The position numbers were made by a program, and so were the translations under genes. This document shows positions 9,558 through 19,394 of a DNA stretch of 64,000 bases, one piece after another. Source of the DNA: Actinobacillus indolicus (lineage in GTDB: Bacteria > Pseudomonadota > Gammaproteobacteria > Enterobacterales > Pasteurellaceae). Numbering within the stretch: the stretch's first letter is position 1; every line of letters begins with the position of its first letter. A model generated the notes under the pieces. That model was not told the origin of the DNA. It saw only the letters and a program-made list of their open reading frames with translations, and did not search any database. The stretch lies in NCBI RefSeq assembly GCF_901764975.1, contig NZ_CABFKH010000004.1:119246-183245 (forward strand), read 5' to 3'.

Positions 9558-10298
9558 TTAAAGTAATGCTGCTACTTCGTCGCTGATTTCACCGTTGTGA
9601 TAAACGTTTTGTACATCATCACAATCTTCCAACATATCGATTAATTTTAATAATTTTGGTGCAGTTTCTGCATCTAAATCTACCGTTGTTGATGGGATCA
9701 TCGTCACTTCTGCATTTTCAACTTTGAAACCTGCAGCCTCAATACCATCACGTACAGAACCTAAATCTTCCCAAGCAGTATAGATTTCAAATGAACCATC
9801 TTCTTGTGGCTGAATATCATCGGCACCTGCTTCAATTGCAGCTTCAGTTAATGCATCTTCGTCTGCACTTGCGATTAAAATTAGTCCTTTTTTGCTAAAT
9901 AAATAACCCACTGAACCTTCAGTCCCTAAGTTACCGCCACATTTAGTAAAACTTGGACGCACTTGCGAAATAGTACGGTTAGCGTTGTCACTTAAACACT
10001 CAACCATGACTGCTGTGCCACCTGGACCGTAACCTTCATAAATTTTGGTTTCCATATTGGTATCATCGCCACCACCTACACCACGATCGATTGCACGGTT
10101 GATAGTGTCACGAGTCATGTTGCTAGATAATGCTTTATCTACCGCCGCACGCAAACGCGGGTTTGAACTCACGTCACCACCACCTAATTTTGCTGCAGTA
10201 ACCAATTCACGAATTAATTTAGTAAAAATTTTACCGCGTTGAGCATCTTGTGCTGCTTTGCGGTGTTTAATGTTAGCCCACTTACTATGACCTGCCAT
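9558..10298 (-). CDS. yebC: YebC/PmpR-family (TACO1) protein
   Basis: 246 residues beginning [27 protein letters not shown], the unmistakable family start, with [17 protein letters not shown] in the middle. Long annotated as a DNA-binding regulator; more recent work on the family points to a translation factor that relieves stalling at polyproline stretches. In many gamma-proteobacteria it lies next to ruvC; here two lipoprotein genes separate them. Confidence 0.95.
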   Translation of the reverse strand: MAGHSKWANIKHRKAAQDAQRGKIFTKLIRELVTAAKLGGGDVSSNPRLRAAVDKALSSNMTRDTINRAIDRGVGGGDDTNMETKIYEGYGPGGTAVMVECLSDNANRTISQVRPSFTKCGGNLGTEGSVGYLFSKKGLILIASADEDALTEAAIEAGADDIQPQEDGSFEIYTAWEDLGSVRDGIEAAGFKVENAEVTMIPSTTVDLDAETAPKLLKLIDMLEDCDDVQNVYHNGEISDEVAALL

Positions 10299-10341
10299 TC
10301 TCTTGTTTCCTTCTTTTTAATTTATGTTTCAATATAAAAAG

Positions 10342-10364
10342 GTAGGGACACACTGCGTGTGTCC
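10342..10364. repeat. Intergenic palindrome, GTAGGGAC family
   Basis: GTAGGGAC-type left end followed by stem GGACACAC / GTGTGTCC with a TGC loop. Member of the family seen also at 11888, 39594, 58417, 61133 and 62647. It lies between nudB and yebC. Confidence 0.8.
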
Positions 10365-10381
10365 ACGAGCTGTCCCCAGCA

Positions 10382-10852
10382 TCATTTTTTAATACAAGCG
10401 GTCGGTTCCGCCAAATATTTTGCAATCGCTTCGGCATTATTGGGTGACTTGGTTAAAACCACCGCATCATCTACCGAAAGCCATTGATACGCTAAATGTT
10501 CCGTCAATATCGGTTCGATCTCATCGGGCAATGCCAATAAAAACCAATGCTCCGTATTATGCGTTACGTCAGGGGCGTATTTATAGCGGAATTGAGGAAA
10601 AATCTCAAATTTCACACTCGTTTTGCAATCATAAAGTGCTAAATTTTGAGCAATAATATCAATTCCCACTTCTTCCCTCACTTCACGCAATGCCGTTTGA
10701 TAAGGTGTTTCCCCTGTTTCAATCGTCCCTGTCACCGATTGCCAAAAGGTTAGATCGTCTTGGCGTTGGAGCATTAGTACTCGCCGAGTTTTTTCAGCAT
10801 AAATGACAATTAAAACCGAATTAGGATTTTTATAATTTGTTATATTGTTCAT
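10382..10852 (-). CDS. nudB: NudB dihydroneopterin triphosphate diphosphatase
   Basis: 156-residue Nudix hydrolase. The Nudix box is complete: GTIETGETPYQTALREVREE with VGI following. The N-terminal KNPNSVLIVIYAEKTRRVLMLQR and WFLLALP segments match NudB, which removes pyrophosphate from dihydroneopterin triphosphate in folate synthesis. The location between aspS and yebC is the same as in E. coli and H. influenzae. An uptake sequence ACAAGCGGTC overlaps the 3' end of the gene. Confidence 0.9.
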   Translation of the reverse strand: MNNITNYKNPNSVLIVIYAEKTRRVLMLQRQDDLTFWQSVTGTIETGETPYQTALREVREEVGIDIIAQNLALYDCKTSVKFEIFPQFRYKYAPDVTHNTEHWFLLALPDEIEPILTEHLAYQWLSVDDAVVLTKSPNNAEAIAKYLAEPTACIKK

Positions 10853-10871
10853 TTTATCATGTAATTAAATA

Positions 10872-11834
10872 TTATTCTGACCAAATATATTCAGGTTTTA
10901 AAATCTCATGAATATCTTCTTCATCAATCGTAATTTCAACCGTTCCTGTAACAAAAGAGCTTAATTGTGGAGCAGGATATCCTAGCTTAATACCTTTTTT
11001 CACCAAAACAAAATTGTCTGTTTCTGCATTAGCTGAATAAGTTTGTTTATGATGCTCTAAAATATCCTTAGGTTCTGTAATATTGGTATAACGATCAGAA
11101 TGCGAATAATGTTCTTTGAACTTTTTTATCGTATATTCATCATAAGCTTCATTAACTAATTGATATAATTTTTGTTTACCAGTTGGTAATAAAACATCAT
11201 CTAATTTAATTTCTTGTTGTTTTTCTAAATCAAACACAAAATAACGACTAAAGCCGCCTATTGAACCAATTTCGATTTCGCTCTCATATTCAAACATAAC
11301 TAGTTGCTTAAATTGCCCTAGATAACGAATATCTAATCGATAAGCTGACTCCATAATCCCCATATCATTTTTAATACGGTGTAATTTATCTTGGTATTCT
11401 TCATCAAAAAAACGCTGAATCAGCTCTGTTAATTGTGCGAGATTTTCTAACTTTTTATAAATTCTATTATGTTCCGCATTATGTTCTTGAATACTAAATG
11501 GTTGATCTTCACTCTCATTTATATACTTCATCCTTTCTTCCATAGATAGTTCATCTAATGGATCAAAAAAATGGAGATAAATAAGATTAAATGCCTGTTG
11601 ATATAAGCGTTGATCAATCCACTTTTGATTGGTTTGTACAATATTTGCATCAACGGTTACACAATATTGGGTATCCCATCTTTTCTCCCGATTAGCAATT
11701 AACTCATCAGGCAAACACTTTTGTTGATAAATTAATTTTTTAGTTTCACTTGAAAAAGGAATGTTTTCTTTAGCAAGAATTGGAGTAGAAAATAGTAGAT
11801 AAGAGAGTAATAGAAATAATCGTGTTTTTAGCAT
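10872..11834 (-). CDS. Secreted DUF3298 (RsiV-like) domain protein
   Basis: 320 residues with a signal peptide (about 1-21, ending ILA before KEN). The central part is charged and helical; the C-terminal third carries the DUF3298 pattern: FVFDLEKQQEIKLDDVLL, then DNFVLVKKGIKLGYPAPQLSSF and TGTVEITIDEEDIHEILKPE. In Bacillus RsiV this domain binds lysozyme; elsewhere its role is unknown. There is no membrane anchor or anti-sigma domain here, so it is probably free in the periplasm. The gene is inserted between aspS and nudB and has AT-richer sequence than aspS. Confidence 0.75.
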   Translation of the reverse strand: MLKTRLFLLLSYLLFSTPILAKENIPFSSETKKLIYQQKCLPDELIANREKRWDTQYCVTVDANIVQTNQKWIDQRLYQQAFNLIYLHFFDPLDELSMEERMKYINESEDQPFSIQEHNAEHNRIYKKLENLAQLTELIQRFFDEEYQDKLHRIKNDMGIMESAYRLDIRYLGQFKQLVMFEYESEIEIGSIGGFSRYFVFDLEKQQEIKLDDVLLPTGKQKLYQLVNEAYDEYTIKKFKEHYSHSDRYTNITEPKDILEHHKQTYSANAETDNFVLVKKGIKLGYPAPQLSSFVTGTVEITIDEEDIHEILKPEYIWSE

Positions 11835-11887
11835 AATGCTTTAAAGTAAAAATAAACAACATTTAATTCAATATCATAATACAACAA

Positions 11888-11912
11888 AGGGGCAGATATT
11901 ATCTGCCCCTAC
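11888..11912. repeat. Intergenic palindrome, GTAGGGGC family
   Basis: Stem AGGGGCAGATA / TATCTGCCCCT around a short centre, followed by AC; read in reverse it begins GTAGGGGCAG. It lies between the DUF3298 gene and aspS. Confidence 0.75.
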
Positions 11913-11925
11913 AAAAATATTGCTA

Positions 11926-13695
11926 CTATTTATCCATATTAATAGTCTGAATCGCCAACTCCGCCAAGGCTTTCGGATTACCGAAACTTGGTGCATCGGT
12001 CATCAAGCAAGCAGCCGCCGTTGTTTTCGGGAAGGCAATCACATCACGGATATTTTCTGTGCCAGTAATTAACATCGTTAAACGGTCTAAACCGAACGCC
12101 AAGCCTGCGTGTGGTGGTGTACCAAATTTTAATGCGTCTAACAAGAAGCCGAATTTCTCTTTTTGTTCTTCTTCGTTAATGCCTAAAATACCAAACACCG
12201 TCTGTTGCATTTTCGGGTCGAAAATACGCACAGAGCCACCGCCCACTTCATAGCCGTTAATTACCATATCGTAAGCATTCGCCACAGCACCTTTTGGATT
12301 TTGAACCAGCTCTTCAGGGCTTAAATCTTTTGGTGCAGTGAATGGGTGGTGCATTGCTGACCAGTTGCCTTCATCATCTTTTTCAAACATTGGGAAATCA
12401 ACAACCCAAAGCGGTTTCCAAGCGGTGAGATCCGTTAAACCTAAATCACGTCCCACTTTCAAACGTAACGCACCCATCGCATCAGTAACCACTTTTTCAC
12501 TATCCGCACCAAAGAAGATAATATCGCCATTTTGTGCATTGACACGAGCTAATAATGCTTTAACCACATCATCAGTTAAGAACTTAGCAATCGGGCTTTG
12601 CAAACCTTCTAAGCCAGCGTTTACGTCATTCACTTTTGCCCACGCTAAGCCTTTTGCGCCATAAATTCCGACAAATTGGGTATATTCATCAATCTGTTTA
12701 CGGGTAATTTCCGCACCATTCGGCACACGAATGACCGCAACACGTCCTTCAGGATCGTTTGCAGGACCGCTAAATACTTTAAATTCGACATCTTTTAGAA
12801 TATCCGCCACATCAACCAACTCTAACGGGTTACGCAGATCGGGTTTGTCTGAACCATAACGACGCATTGCTTCGGCAAAGGTCATTTGTGGGAACTCGCC
12901 TAAATCGACATTTAAGCGATCTAACCACAACCCACGGATCATTTTTTCCATCATCGCACGCACTTCAGGGGCGGTCATAAAGGTGGTTTCCACATCGATT
13001 TGGGTAAATTCAGGTTGACGATCCGCACGCAAATCTTCATCACGGAAACATTTTACGATTTGGTAGTAACGGTCAAAACCTGACATCATCAGCAACTGTT
13101 TAAATAATTGCGGTGATTGCGGTAACGCATAGAATTTGCCCTTATGTACACGGCTTGGCACTAAATAGTCACGTGCACCTTCAGGGGTTGCTTTGGTGAG
13201 CATTGGAGTTTCAATATCCAGAAAACCGTTGTCGTCCATATAACGACGCACAAAGCTGGTAATTTTGGCACGGGTTTTCAAACGTTCCGCCATTTCAGGA
13301 CGGCGTAAATCTAAGTAACGGTATTTTAAACGCTGTTCTTCAGTATTGTTTTGATTAAAATCGAGCGGTAATACGTCTGAATTGTTATAGACCAACAGAT
13401 CTTTCACTAACACTTCAATTTCACCCGTTGCCATCTCTTTATTGATTTGCGATGCATCACGTGCAATCACTTCACCTTTAATTTGCACACAGGCTTCCGC
13501 ACGCAACGCAGAGGCTTGTTTGAATAAGGCTTCATCTTTCTCATCAAAGAAAACCTGCACGATCCCTTCACGGTCACGAATTTGCATAAAAATAAAACGA
13601 CCAAGGTTACGCACACGGTGTACCCAACCGCTTAATGTTACTTGCTCACCAACGTGAGTACGGTTTAACACACCGCAATAATGAGAACGCATCAT
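11926..13695 (-). CDS. aspS: Aspartyl-tRNA synthetase
   Basis: Class II synthetase charging tRNA-Asp; 589 residues against 590 in E. coli. N-terminal OB-fold anticodon domain ([23 protein letters not shown]), class II motif 2 with [18 protein letters not shown], the bacterial GAD insertion in the middle, and motif 3 [12 protein letters not shown] near the end. Two adjacent ATGs (13695, 13692); AAGGAT upstream fits the first better. First gene of the minus-strand aspS-DUF3298-nudB-yebC run. Confidence 0.97.
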   Translation of the reverse strand: MMRSHYCGVLNRTHVGEQVTLSGWVHRVRNLGRFIFMQIRDREGIVQVFFDEKDEALFKQASALRAEACVQIKGEVIARDASQINKEMATGEIEVLVKDLLVYNNSDVLPLDFNQNNTEEQRLKYRYLDLRRPEMAERLKTRAKITSFVRRYMDDNGFLDIETPMLTKATPEGARDYLVPSRVHKGKFYALPQSPQLFKQLLMMSGFDRYYQIVKCFRDEDLRADRQPEFTQIDVETTFMTAPEVRAMMEKMIRGLWLDRLNVDLGEFPQMTFAEAMRRYGSDKPDLRNPLELVDVADILKDVEFKVFSGPANDPEGRVAVIRVPNGAEITRKQIDEYTQFVGIYGAKGLAWAKVNDVNAGLEGLQSPIAKFLTDDVVKALLARVNAQNGDIIFFGADSEKVVTDAMGALRLKVGRDLGLTDLTAWKPLWVVDFPMFEKDDEGNWSAMHHPFTAPKDLSPEELVQNPKGAVANAYDMVINGYEVGGGSVRIFDPKMQQTVFGILGINEEEQKEKFGFLLDALKFGTPPHAGLAFGLDRLTMLITGTENIRDVIAFPKTTAAACLMTDAPSFGNPKALAELAIQTINMDK

Positions 13696-13794
13696 ATCTA
13701 GTTATCCTTCTTATAAAATTTGGAAAAAATTGTGGCGATTATAGCGAAAACCAGTCAAAGAAAACAGATTACCGTGGAAAATAATCATTTAAGC

Positions 13795-13822
13795 CTTGAA
13801 ATCCCTTAATTTGTCGCTATAT
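13795..13822 (+). promoter_or_regulatory. Heat-shock (sigma-32-like) promoter of grpE
   Basis: CTTGAAA (13795-13801) is a perfect sigma-32 -35 element. After 13 bases comes CGCTATAT (13815-13822), close to the CCCCATnT -10 consensus. The chaperone gene downstream makes the reading plausible. Confidence 0.6.
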
Positions 13823-13874
13823 TAGCGGTCGTTTTAGTGCAAAAATTTGCGAAGTCAAAATTTGAGGATACACA

Positions 13875-14474
13875 ATGACAAACCAAACTGAAAAAGAACA
13901 AGTAGAACAAGACGTTAGCCAAGCAACTGAATTAGCACAAGAGGCTCAGGAAGCTCAAACACAAAACGTTGAACCTGAGTTACAACAAAATGATGAAATC
14001 GATCCGCTTGAAGAAGCGATTGCTCGTGTACAAGAGCTAGAAGCCTATATTGCTGAAGCGGATAAACGTGAACAAGATATTCAACTGCGTGCAAGAGCGG
14101 AAGTTGAAAATATTCGCCGTCGTGCAGAACAAGATGTGGAAAAAGCCCATAAATTTGCTTTAGAAAAATTCTCTAAAGAGATGTTAAATGTTGTTGATAA
14201 CCTAGAACGTGGATTACAGGCACTTGAAGGGGCTGACGAAAGCGTCAAATCAGGCGTTGAATTAACCCATAAAGGCTTAGTTTCAACCTTAAATAACTTT
14301 GGTATTGAAGCCGTAGGCGTAGTAGGAGAAGCATTTAACCCAGAGTTACACCAAGCAATTTCAATGCAACCAGCCGAAGGCATTGAAGCTAACCATATTA
14401 GTGTGGTCTTACAAAAAGGTTACACCCTACACGGACGTGTTATCCGTCCAGCAATGGTAATGGTCGCTAGTTAA
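13875..14474 (+). CDS. grpE: GrpE nucleotide exchange factor
   Basis: Co-chaperone that releases ADP from DnaK. 199 residues: acidic, Gln/Glu-rich N-terminus, a long coiled coil (about 45-125, with [24 protein letters not shown]) and a C-terminal beta domain ending [13 protein letters not shown]. Length and motifs are normal. It is monocistronic here, and a degenerate uptake sequence lies in the leader. Confidence 0.96.
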   Translation: MTNQTEKEQVEQDVSQATELAQEAQEAQTQNVEPELQQNDEIDPLEEAIARVQELEAYIAEADKREQDIQLRARAEVENIRRRAEQDVEKAHKFALEKFSKEMLNVVDNLERGLQALEGADESVKSGVELTHKGLVSTLNNFGIEAVGVVGEAFNPELHQAISMQPAEGIEANHISVVLQKGYTLHGRVIRPAMVMVAS

Positions 14475-14570
14475 TTTTCTGTTTTTCGACGGCGATCACA
14501 AAATTAGCCCTAAACCACCTTTTGCATTGTGTTAATCTGAACATAACATCAATAGCTAAAAGGAAAAAAG

Positions 14571-14870
14571 ATGGAAACTGCCATGATTCGATTTGATAAA
14601 CTTCGCTTTGTAAAAAAGCTACAAGAAGCTAATCAACCACCTGAGGTTGCAGAGGCGTTTGCAACAGCATTAGACGAAGCACTTGAGCAAAGTCAAAGTG
14701 GATTAGTCAATAAGTCAGATTTAAAAGAGAGTATTAACGAACTAAAATCTGAATTAAAACAAGAAATCGCCCAGCTTGAAGTACGTTTGACTACATCAAT
14801 GTATAAAATGGCTGGATTTATGTTTGCCGGTCTTGGTGTATTAATGGGACTAATGCGATTTATCAACTAA
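14571..14870 (+). CDS. Small coiled-coil membrane protein (DUF1640/CCDC90-like)
   Basis: 99 residues. It begins with FDKLRFVKKLQEANQPPEVAEAFATAL, typical of DUF1640-like proteins, then a coiled coil (about 48-72, NELKSELKQEIAQLEVRL) and one C-terminal membrane segment (about 77-96). The family includes relatives of mitochondrial MCU regulator 1; bacterial members are often near mobile or toxin genes, but none is seen here. Function unknown. RBS AAGGAA precedes ATG 14571. Confidence 0.7.
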   Translation: METAMIRFDKLRFVKKLQEANQPPEVAEAFATALDEALEQSQSGLVNKSDLKESINELKSELKQEIAQLEVRLTTSMYKMAGFMFAGLGVLMGLMRFIN

Positions 14871-14884
14871 CCAAAGAAAAACTC

Positions 14885-14915
14885 AATCCCTTATTTGTTT
14901 AGCAAGTAAGGGATT
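14885..14915 (+). terminator. Terminator after the coiled-coil protein gene
   Basis: Stem AATCCCTTA / TAAGGGATT with a 13-base loop, followed by TTTTC. Confidence 0.65.
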
Positions 14916-14933
14916 TTCACCTTAAATAAACCT

Positions 14934-15386
14934 ATGTCACTACAATTTAATTCTGTTGCCCTACTGCTTGTTGCACTTATCTTACTTGGCATTTTCAGCC
15001 AAAATAGTGCTGTAACCATTTCCGCCGCTGTCCTATTGATTATGCAGCAAACATTATTGGCAAAATATGTGCCTTATCTCGATCAATACGGTATTAAAAT
15101 CGGCATTATCATTCTAACTATCGGAGTACTCGCCCCGCTTGTATCAGGACGAATTGCTTTCCCTGAAATCGCTCAACTACTTAATTGGAAGATGATTATC
15201 GCAATCGTAGCTGGTGTGATCGTTGCATGGCTCGGCGGGCGTGGTGTCAGCTTAATGGGCAACCAACCTGTATTGGTTACGGGGTTATTAATCGGCACTA
15301 TTATTGGTGTCGCGTTCTTAAAAGGCGTACCTGTCGGTCCGTTAATTGCGGCAGGGATTTTGTCGCTCATTATAGGAAAATCGTAA
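14934..15386 (+). CDS. yeaL: DUF441 (YeaL-family) inner-membrane protein
   Basis: 150 residues, almost entirely hydrophobic, with four or five membrane segments. The sequence ...[11 protein letters not shown]...[45 protein letters not shown] is the DUF441 signature. Function unknown. It ends 14 bases before hrpA and is probably cotranscribed with it. Confidence 0.85.
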   Translation: MSLQFNSVALLLVALILLGIFSQNSAVTISAAVLLIMQQTLLAKYVPYLDQYGIKIGIIILTIGVLAPLVSGRIAFPEIAQLLNWKMIIAIVAGVIVAWLGGRGVSLMGNQPVLVTGLLIGTIIGVAFLKGVPVGPLIAAGILSLIIGKS

Positions 15387-15400
15387 TTTACCATTGAAAT

Positions 15401-18400
15401 ATGCAAAAAAACCATAAAAACCAACCGCTTACAGCAGAACAAAAAAACTTACTTAACCAACTGCAAGATACCACTTTAATTGATGCTCGCCGTTTAGCTG
15501 GGCGTATTCGTGGGTTGGCGAATATCAAAAATGAAAACGCTAAACAAGCCATCATTGCAGAAATTGAGGTGGATTTGACCGCTTGTAAAAGTCGCTATCT
15601 CACGCGTAAACAACAAGCCGAACAACTGAAAATTGAGTATCCCGATCTGCCTGTTTCTGCTCGCCGTGACGAGATCTTAAAACTGATTGCCGAACATCAA
15701 GTGGTGGTGATTGCTGGGGAAACGGGGTCGGGTAAAACTACGCAGTTGCCAAAAATGTGTTTGGAACTAGGGCGTGGGGTGAAAGGGCTAATCGGGCATA
15801 CGCAACCTAGACGTATCGCGGCTCGCTCTGTGGCGACACGCATTGCCGAAGAGCTGAAATCGGAACTGGGTTCAACTATCGGATATAAAGTCCGCTTTAA
15901 CGATCAGATTAGCGATAACACTCTTGTCAAATTGATGACGGACGGTATTCTGCTTGCTGAAATCCAAAACGACCGCTATCTCAATCAATACGATACGCTA
16001 ATTATTGACGAAGCCCACGAACGTTCGCTTAACAATGATTTTATTCTCGGCTATCTCAAACAAATTTTAGCAAAACGCCCTGATTTGAAGGTGATCATCA
16101 CATCAGCAACCATTGACGTGGAACGTTTTTCCAAACATTTCAACAATGCACCGATCATAGAAGTATCAGGCAGAACTTATCCTGTGGAAGTGCGTTATCG
16201 CCCGATTGTAGAAGAAGAGGATCAAGACCAACTGCAAGGCATTCTCAATGCGGTGGACGAACTGCAAGCAGAAGGTCGGGGCGATATTTTGATTTTTATG
16301 AACGGTGAGCGAGAAATTCGTGATACCGCCGAAGCCTTGCAGAAGCAGGAACTTCGCCATACGGAAATTTTGCCGTTATATGCCCGTTTATCTGCCACAG
16401 AACAGCAACGCATTTTTAATCCAAGTAACCTGAACCGCATTATTCTTGCTACTAACGTGGCAGAAACCTCGCTGACTATCCCGAATATCAAGTATGTAAT
16501 TGATACGGGAACGGCTCGCATTTCACGTTATAGCTATCGCACCAAAGTTCAGCGTTTACCGATTGAGCCGATTTCTCAAGCCTCCGCCAACCAGCGTAAA
16601 GGGCGTTGCGGACGTATTTCGGAAGGGATATGTATCCGCTTGTATTCGGAAGAGGATTTTAACGCCCGTCCGCAGTTTACTGATCCTGAAATTTTGCGGA
16701 CAAATTTGGCTTCGGTTATCTTGCAGATGACGGCGTTGGGTTTGACGGATATTGCTTCGTTTCCGTTTGTTGATGCACCGGATCAGCGGCATATTCAAGA
16801 TGGTATTCGTTTATTAGAAGAATTACAGGCATTTGAATTCAAAAAAACAAAAAATGCTGAAATACGTGAATTGACCCAAATCGGTCGCCAACTCGCCCAA
16901 CTACCTATCGACCCCCGTCTGGGGCGTATGGTGATCGAAGCGACGAAGAATGGTAGTTTGCACGAAGTGATGATGATCGTATCGGCATTATCTATTCAAG
17001 ATCCTCGTGAGCGACCGCAGGAAAAACAGCAGTCGGCAGATGATAAACATCGCCGTTTTGCTGATAAAGAGAGCGATTTTTTAGCCTTTGTGAACCTGTG
17101 GCATTTTATTCAAGAGCAACAAAAGGAACTCACCAAAAATCAGTTCCGCAAGCTCTGCCAGAAAGATTATCTCAACTATCTGCGAGTGCGTGAGTGGCAG
17201 GATATTTATCATCAGCTTCGCCTTGCGGTGCGTGAAATGGGCTTGCCGATTAACAGCGAACCTGCAAATTATCAGCAAATTCACACCGCTTTATTAGCTG
17301 GGCTATTGTCGCATATCGGCTTGAAAGATAACGAAAAAATGCACTATTTAGGGGCGAGAAATGCCCATTTCTACCTATTCCCTAATTCTGTGCTTTTCAA
17401 AAAACAGCCGAAATGGGTAATGGCGACGGAATTGGTCGAAACCACCAAATTGTGGGGGCGAATGGTCGCTCGGATTGAGCCTGAATGGGTTGAGCCACTT
17501 GCTAAACATTTAACTAAATCCAGTTATAGCGAACCACGCTGGGCGAAATCAAAAGGGGCGGTGGTTGCCGATGAAAAAGTGTCGCTCTACGGCATTCCGA
17601 TTGTCGCCAGCCGTCCTGTGATGTATGGGGCAATCGATCCTGTTGTCAGCCGTGAAATTTTTATCCGCTCGGCATTGGTGGAAGGCGAATGGCACAATAA
17701 TTACAAATTTTTCAAAGAAAATACCCGGCTGATCAAAGAGATCGAAGAGTTAGAGCATAAATCTCGCCGTCGAGATATTTTGGTGGACGAGCAAGTACTG
17801 TTTGAATTTTACGATCAGCGGATCGGCACAGATGTCGTTTCCAGCAAACATTTTGACAGTTGGTGGAAAAAAGCCTCCCAGAAAGATCCTGAACTACTGA
17901 ACTTTGAAAAATCGTTCTTGATAAATGATAACGCCAACAAAGTCAGCGAGTTGGATTTCCCGAATTTCTGGTATCAAGGTTCGCTCAAATTGAAGTTGAG
18001 CTATCAGTTTGAAATCGGCTCACAAGCGGACGGGGTGACGGTACATATTCCGTTGCCGTTGCTAAACCAAGTGGAAACACACGGCTTTGATTGGCACGTT
18101 CCGGGGCTACGTCAAGAGCTCATCATTGCATTGATTAAATCGCTACCGAAAGCCACTCGCCGTAGTTTTGTGCCAGCACCAAACTATGCGGAAGCCTTTT
18201 TATCTCGTGCAGAGCCGTTTAAAAAGCCGTTATTAGAAAGCCTAAGTTATGAACTTCGCCGAATGACAGGGGTTTTAGTTGAGCCTGAACAATGGGATTT
18301 AAGCCAACTGCCACCGCATTTGCGGATCAGCTTCCGTGTGATTGATGAAAAAGGTAAAAGCCTTGCAGAAAGTGAAAATCTTGATGAACTGAAATTCAAT

Positions 18401-19315
18401 TTGAAAGACGAAGTTCAAAATACCCTGTCTAACATTGCCGATGACGGCATTGAACAAAGCGGTGTACATTTGTGGAATTTTGCGGATTTGCCACAATGCT
18501 ACGAGCAGAAAAAACAGCATTTTAGCGTAAAAGCCTACCCTGCGATTGTCGATGAAAAAGATGCCGTTGGGATCAAGCTGTTTGAAACGGAATTTGAGCA
18601 AGCCAAAGCAATGCAAGCAGGCTTACGCCGATTGCTATTGCTAAACGTGCCTTCGCCGATTAAATATCTGCACGAAAAATTGCCGAATAAAGCTAAACTG
18701 GGTTTATATTTTGCTCCGTTCGGCAAGGTGTTAGAGCTGATTGACGACTGTATCACCTGTGCGGTGGATAAGTTGATGGAAGAGTTTGGTGGCTTTGTTT
18801 GGTCGGAAGAAAAATTTAACGCCCTGCACGACTACGTTAGGGCGAATTTAAACGACACCACGGTCGAAATTGCTAAACAGGTTGAGAAAAATCTCACCCT
18901 TGCCTATGAAATCAACAAACGTCTAAAAGGTAAGCTGGATTTCACGATGGCATTTGCCCTGTCAGACATTAAAGCCCAAATCGACGGTTTGATTTACCCT
19001 GATTTTGTCACTAAAACGGGCCACAAACGCCTTGCAGATTTACACCGCTATCTCACCGCTATCGACAAGCGGTTAGATAAGTTAGTGGTGGATAGCAACG
19101 CCGACCGCGCCAAAATGTTGCGAGTAGAACAGGTGCAAAACGCCTATCAACAACTGTTGGCAAAACTGCCAAAATCCAAACCGATTTCAGATGAAGTCTT
19201 GGAAATTCGTTATATGATTGAAGAGTTGCGTGTCAGCCTGTTCGCCCAACAGCTTGGCACCAAATATCCAATTTCGGATAAGCGGATTTTGAATGTAATC
19301 CAAGATACTAGATAA
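15401..19315 (+). CDS. hrpA: HrpA DEAH-box ATP-dependent RNA helicase
   Basis: 1304 residues, the same size as E. coli HrpA. Walker A GETGSGKTT at about 105, DEAH at about 203, SAT motif in ITSATID, and motif VI QRKGRCGR. The HA2 and OB-fold domains follow, then the HrpA-specific C-terminal half (DUF3418). The enzyme separates stalled and collided ribosomes. GC is visibly higher than in the surrounding genes, but codon use looks ordinary for the host. Confidence 0.96.
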   Translation: MQKNHKNQPLTAEQKNLLNQLQDTTLIDARRLAGRIRGLANIKNENAKQAIIAEIEVDLTACKSRYLTRKQQAEQLKIEYPDLPVSARRDEILKLIAEHQVVVIAGETGSGKTTQLPKMCLELGRGVKGLIGHTQPRRIAARSVATRIAEELKSELGSTIGYKVRFNDQISDNTLVKLMTDGILLAEIQNDRYLNQYDTLIIDEAHERSLNNDFILGYLKQILAKRPDLKVIITSATIDVERFSKHFNNAPIIEVSGRTYPVEVRYRPIVEEEDQDQLQGILNAVDELQAEGRGDILIFMNGEREIRDTAEALQKQELRHTEILPLYARLSATEQQRIFNPSNLNRIILATNVAETSLTIPNIKYVIDTGTARISRYSYRTKVQRLPIEPISQASANQRKGRCGRISEGICIRLYSEEDFNARPQFTDPEILRTNLASVILQMTALGLTDIASFPFVDAPDQRHIQDGIRLLEELQAFEFKKTKNAEIRELTQIGRQLAQLPIDPRLGRMVIEATKNGSLHEVMMIVSALSIQDPRERPQEKQQSADDKHRRFADKESDFLAFVNLWHFIQEQQKELTKNQFRKLCQKDYLNYLRVREWQDIYHQLRLAVREMGLPINSEPANYQQIHTALLAGLLSHIGLKDNEKMHYLGARNAHFYLFPNSVLFKKQPKWVMATELVETTKLWGRMVARIEPEWVEPLAKHLTKSSYSEPRWAKSKGAVVADEKVSLYGIPIVASRPVMYGAIDPVVSREIFIRSALVEGEWHNNYKFFKENTRLIKEIEELEHKSRRRDILVDEQVLFEFYDQRIGTDVVSSKHFDSWWKKASQKDPELLNFEKSFLINDNANKVSELDFPNFWYQGSLKLKLSYQFEIGSQADGVTVHIPLPLLNQVETHGFDWHVPGLRQELIIALIKSLPKATRRSFVPAPNYAEAFLSRAEPFKKPLLESLSYELRRMTGVLVEPEQWDLSQLPPHLRISFRVIDEKGKSLAESENLDELKFNLKDEVQNTLSNIADDGIEQSGVHLWNFADLPQCYEQKKQHFSVKAYPAIVDEKDAVGIKLFETEFEQAKAMQAGLRRLLLLNVPSPIKYLHEKLPNKAKLGLYFAPFGKVLELIDDCITCAVDKLMEEFGGFVWSEEKFNALHDYVRANLNDTTVEIAKQVEKNLTLAYEINKRLKGKLDFTMAFALSDIKAQIDGLIYPDFVTKTGHKRLADLHRYLTAIDKRLDKLVVDSNADRAKMLRVEQVQNAYQQLLAKLPKSKPISDEVLEIRYMIEELRVSLFAQQLGTKYPISDKRILNVIQDTR

Positions 19316-19361
19316 GGGTTTCTCTACTTAGCTACGATAGTTCTCAATTAACGATAATTAA

Positions 19362-19390
19362 TAAACACCTAGAAAATCTCTAGGTGTTTA
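19362..19390. terminator. Bidirectional terminator between hrpA and the M20 amidohydrolase gene
   Basis: Stem TAAACACCTAGA / TCTAGGTGTTTA with a 5-base loop between two convergent genes. Confidence 0.75.
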
Positions 19391-19394
19391 TTCT

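Noticed and set aside
10872..11834. Anti-sigma factor RsiV
   Set aside because: No membrane segment, no cytoplasmic anti-sigma domain and no sigma factor gene alongside; only the DUF3298 domain is shared.
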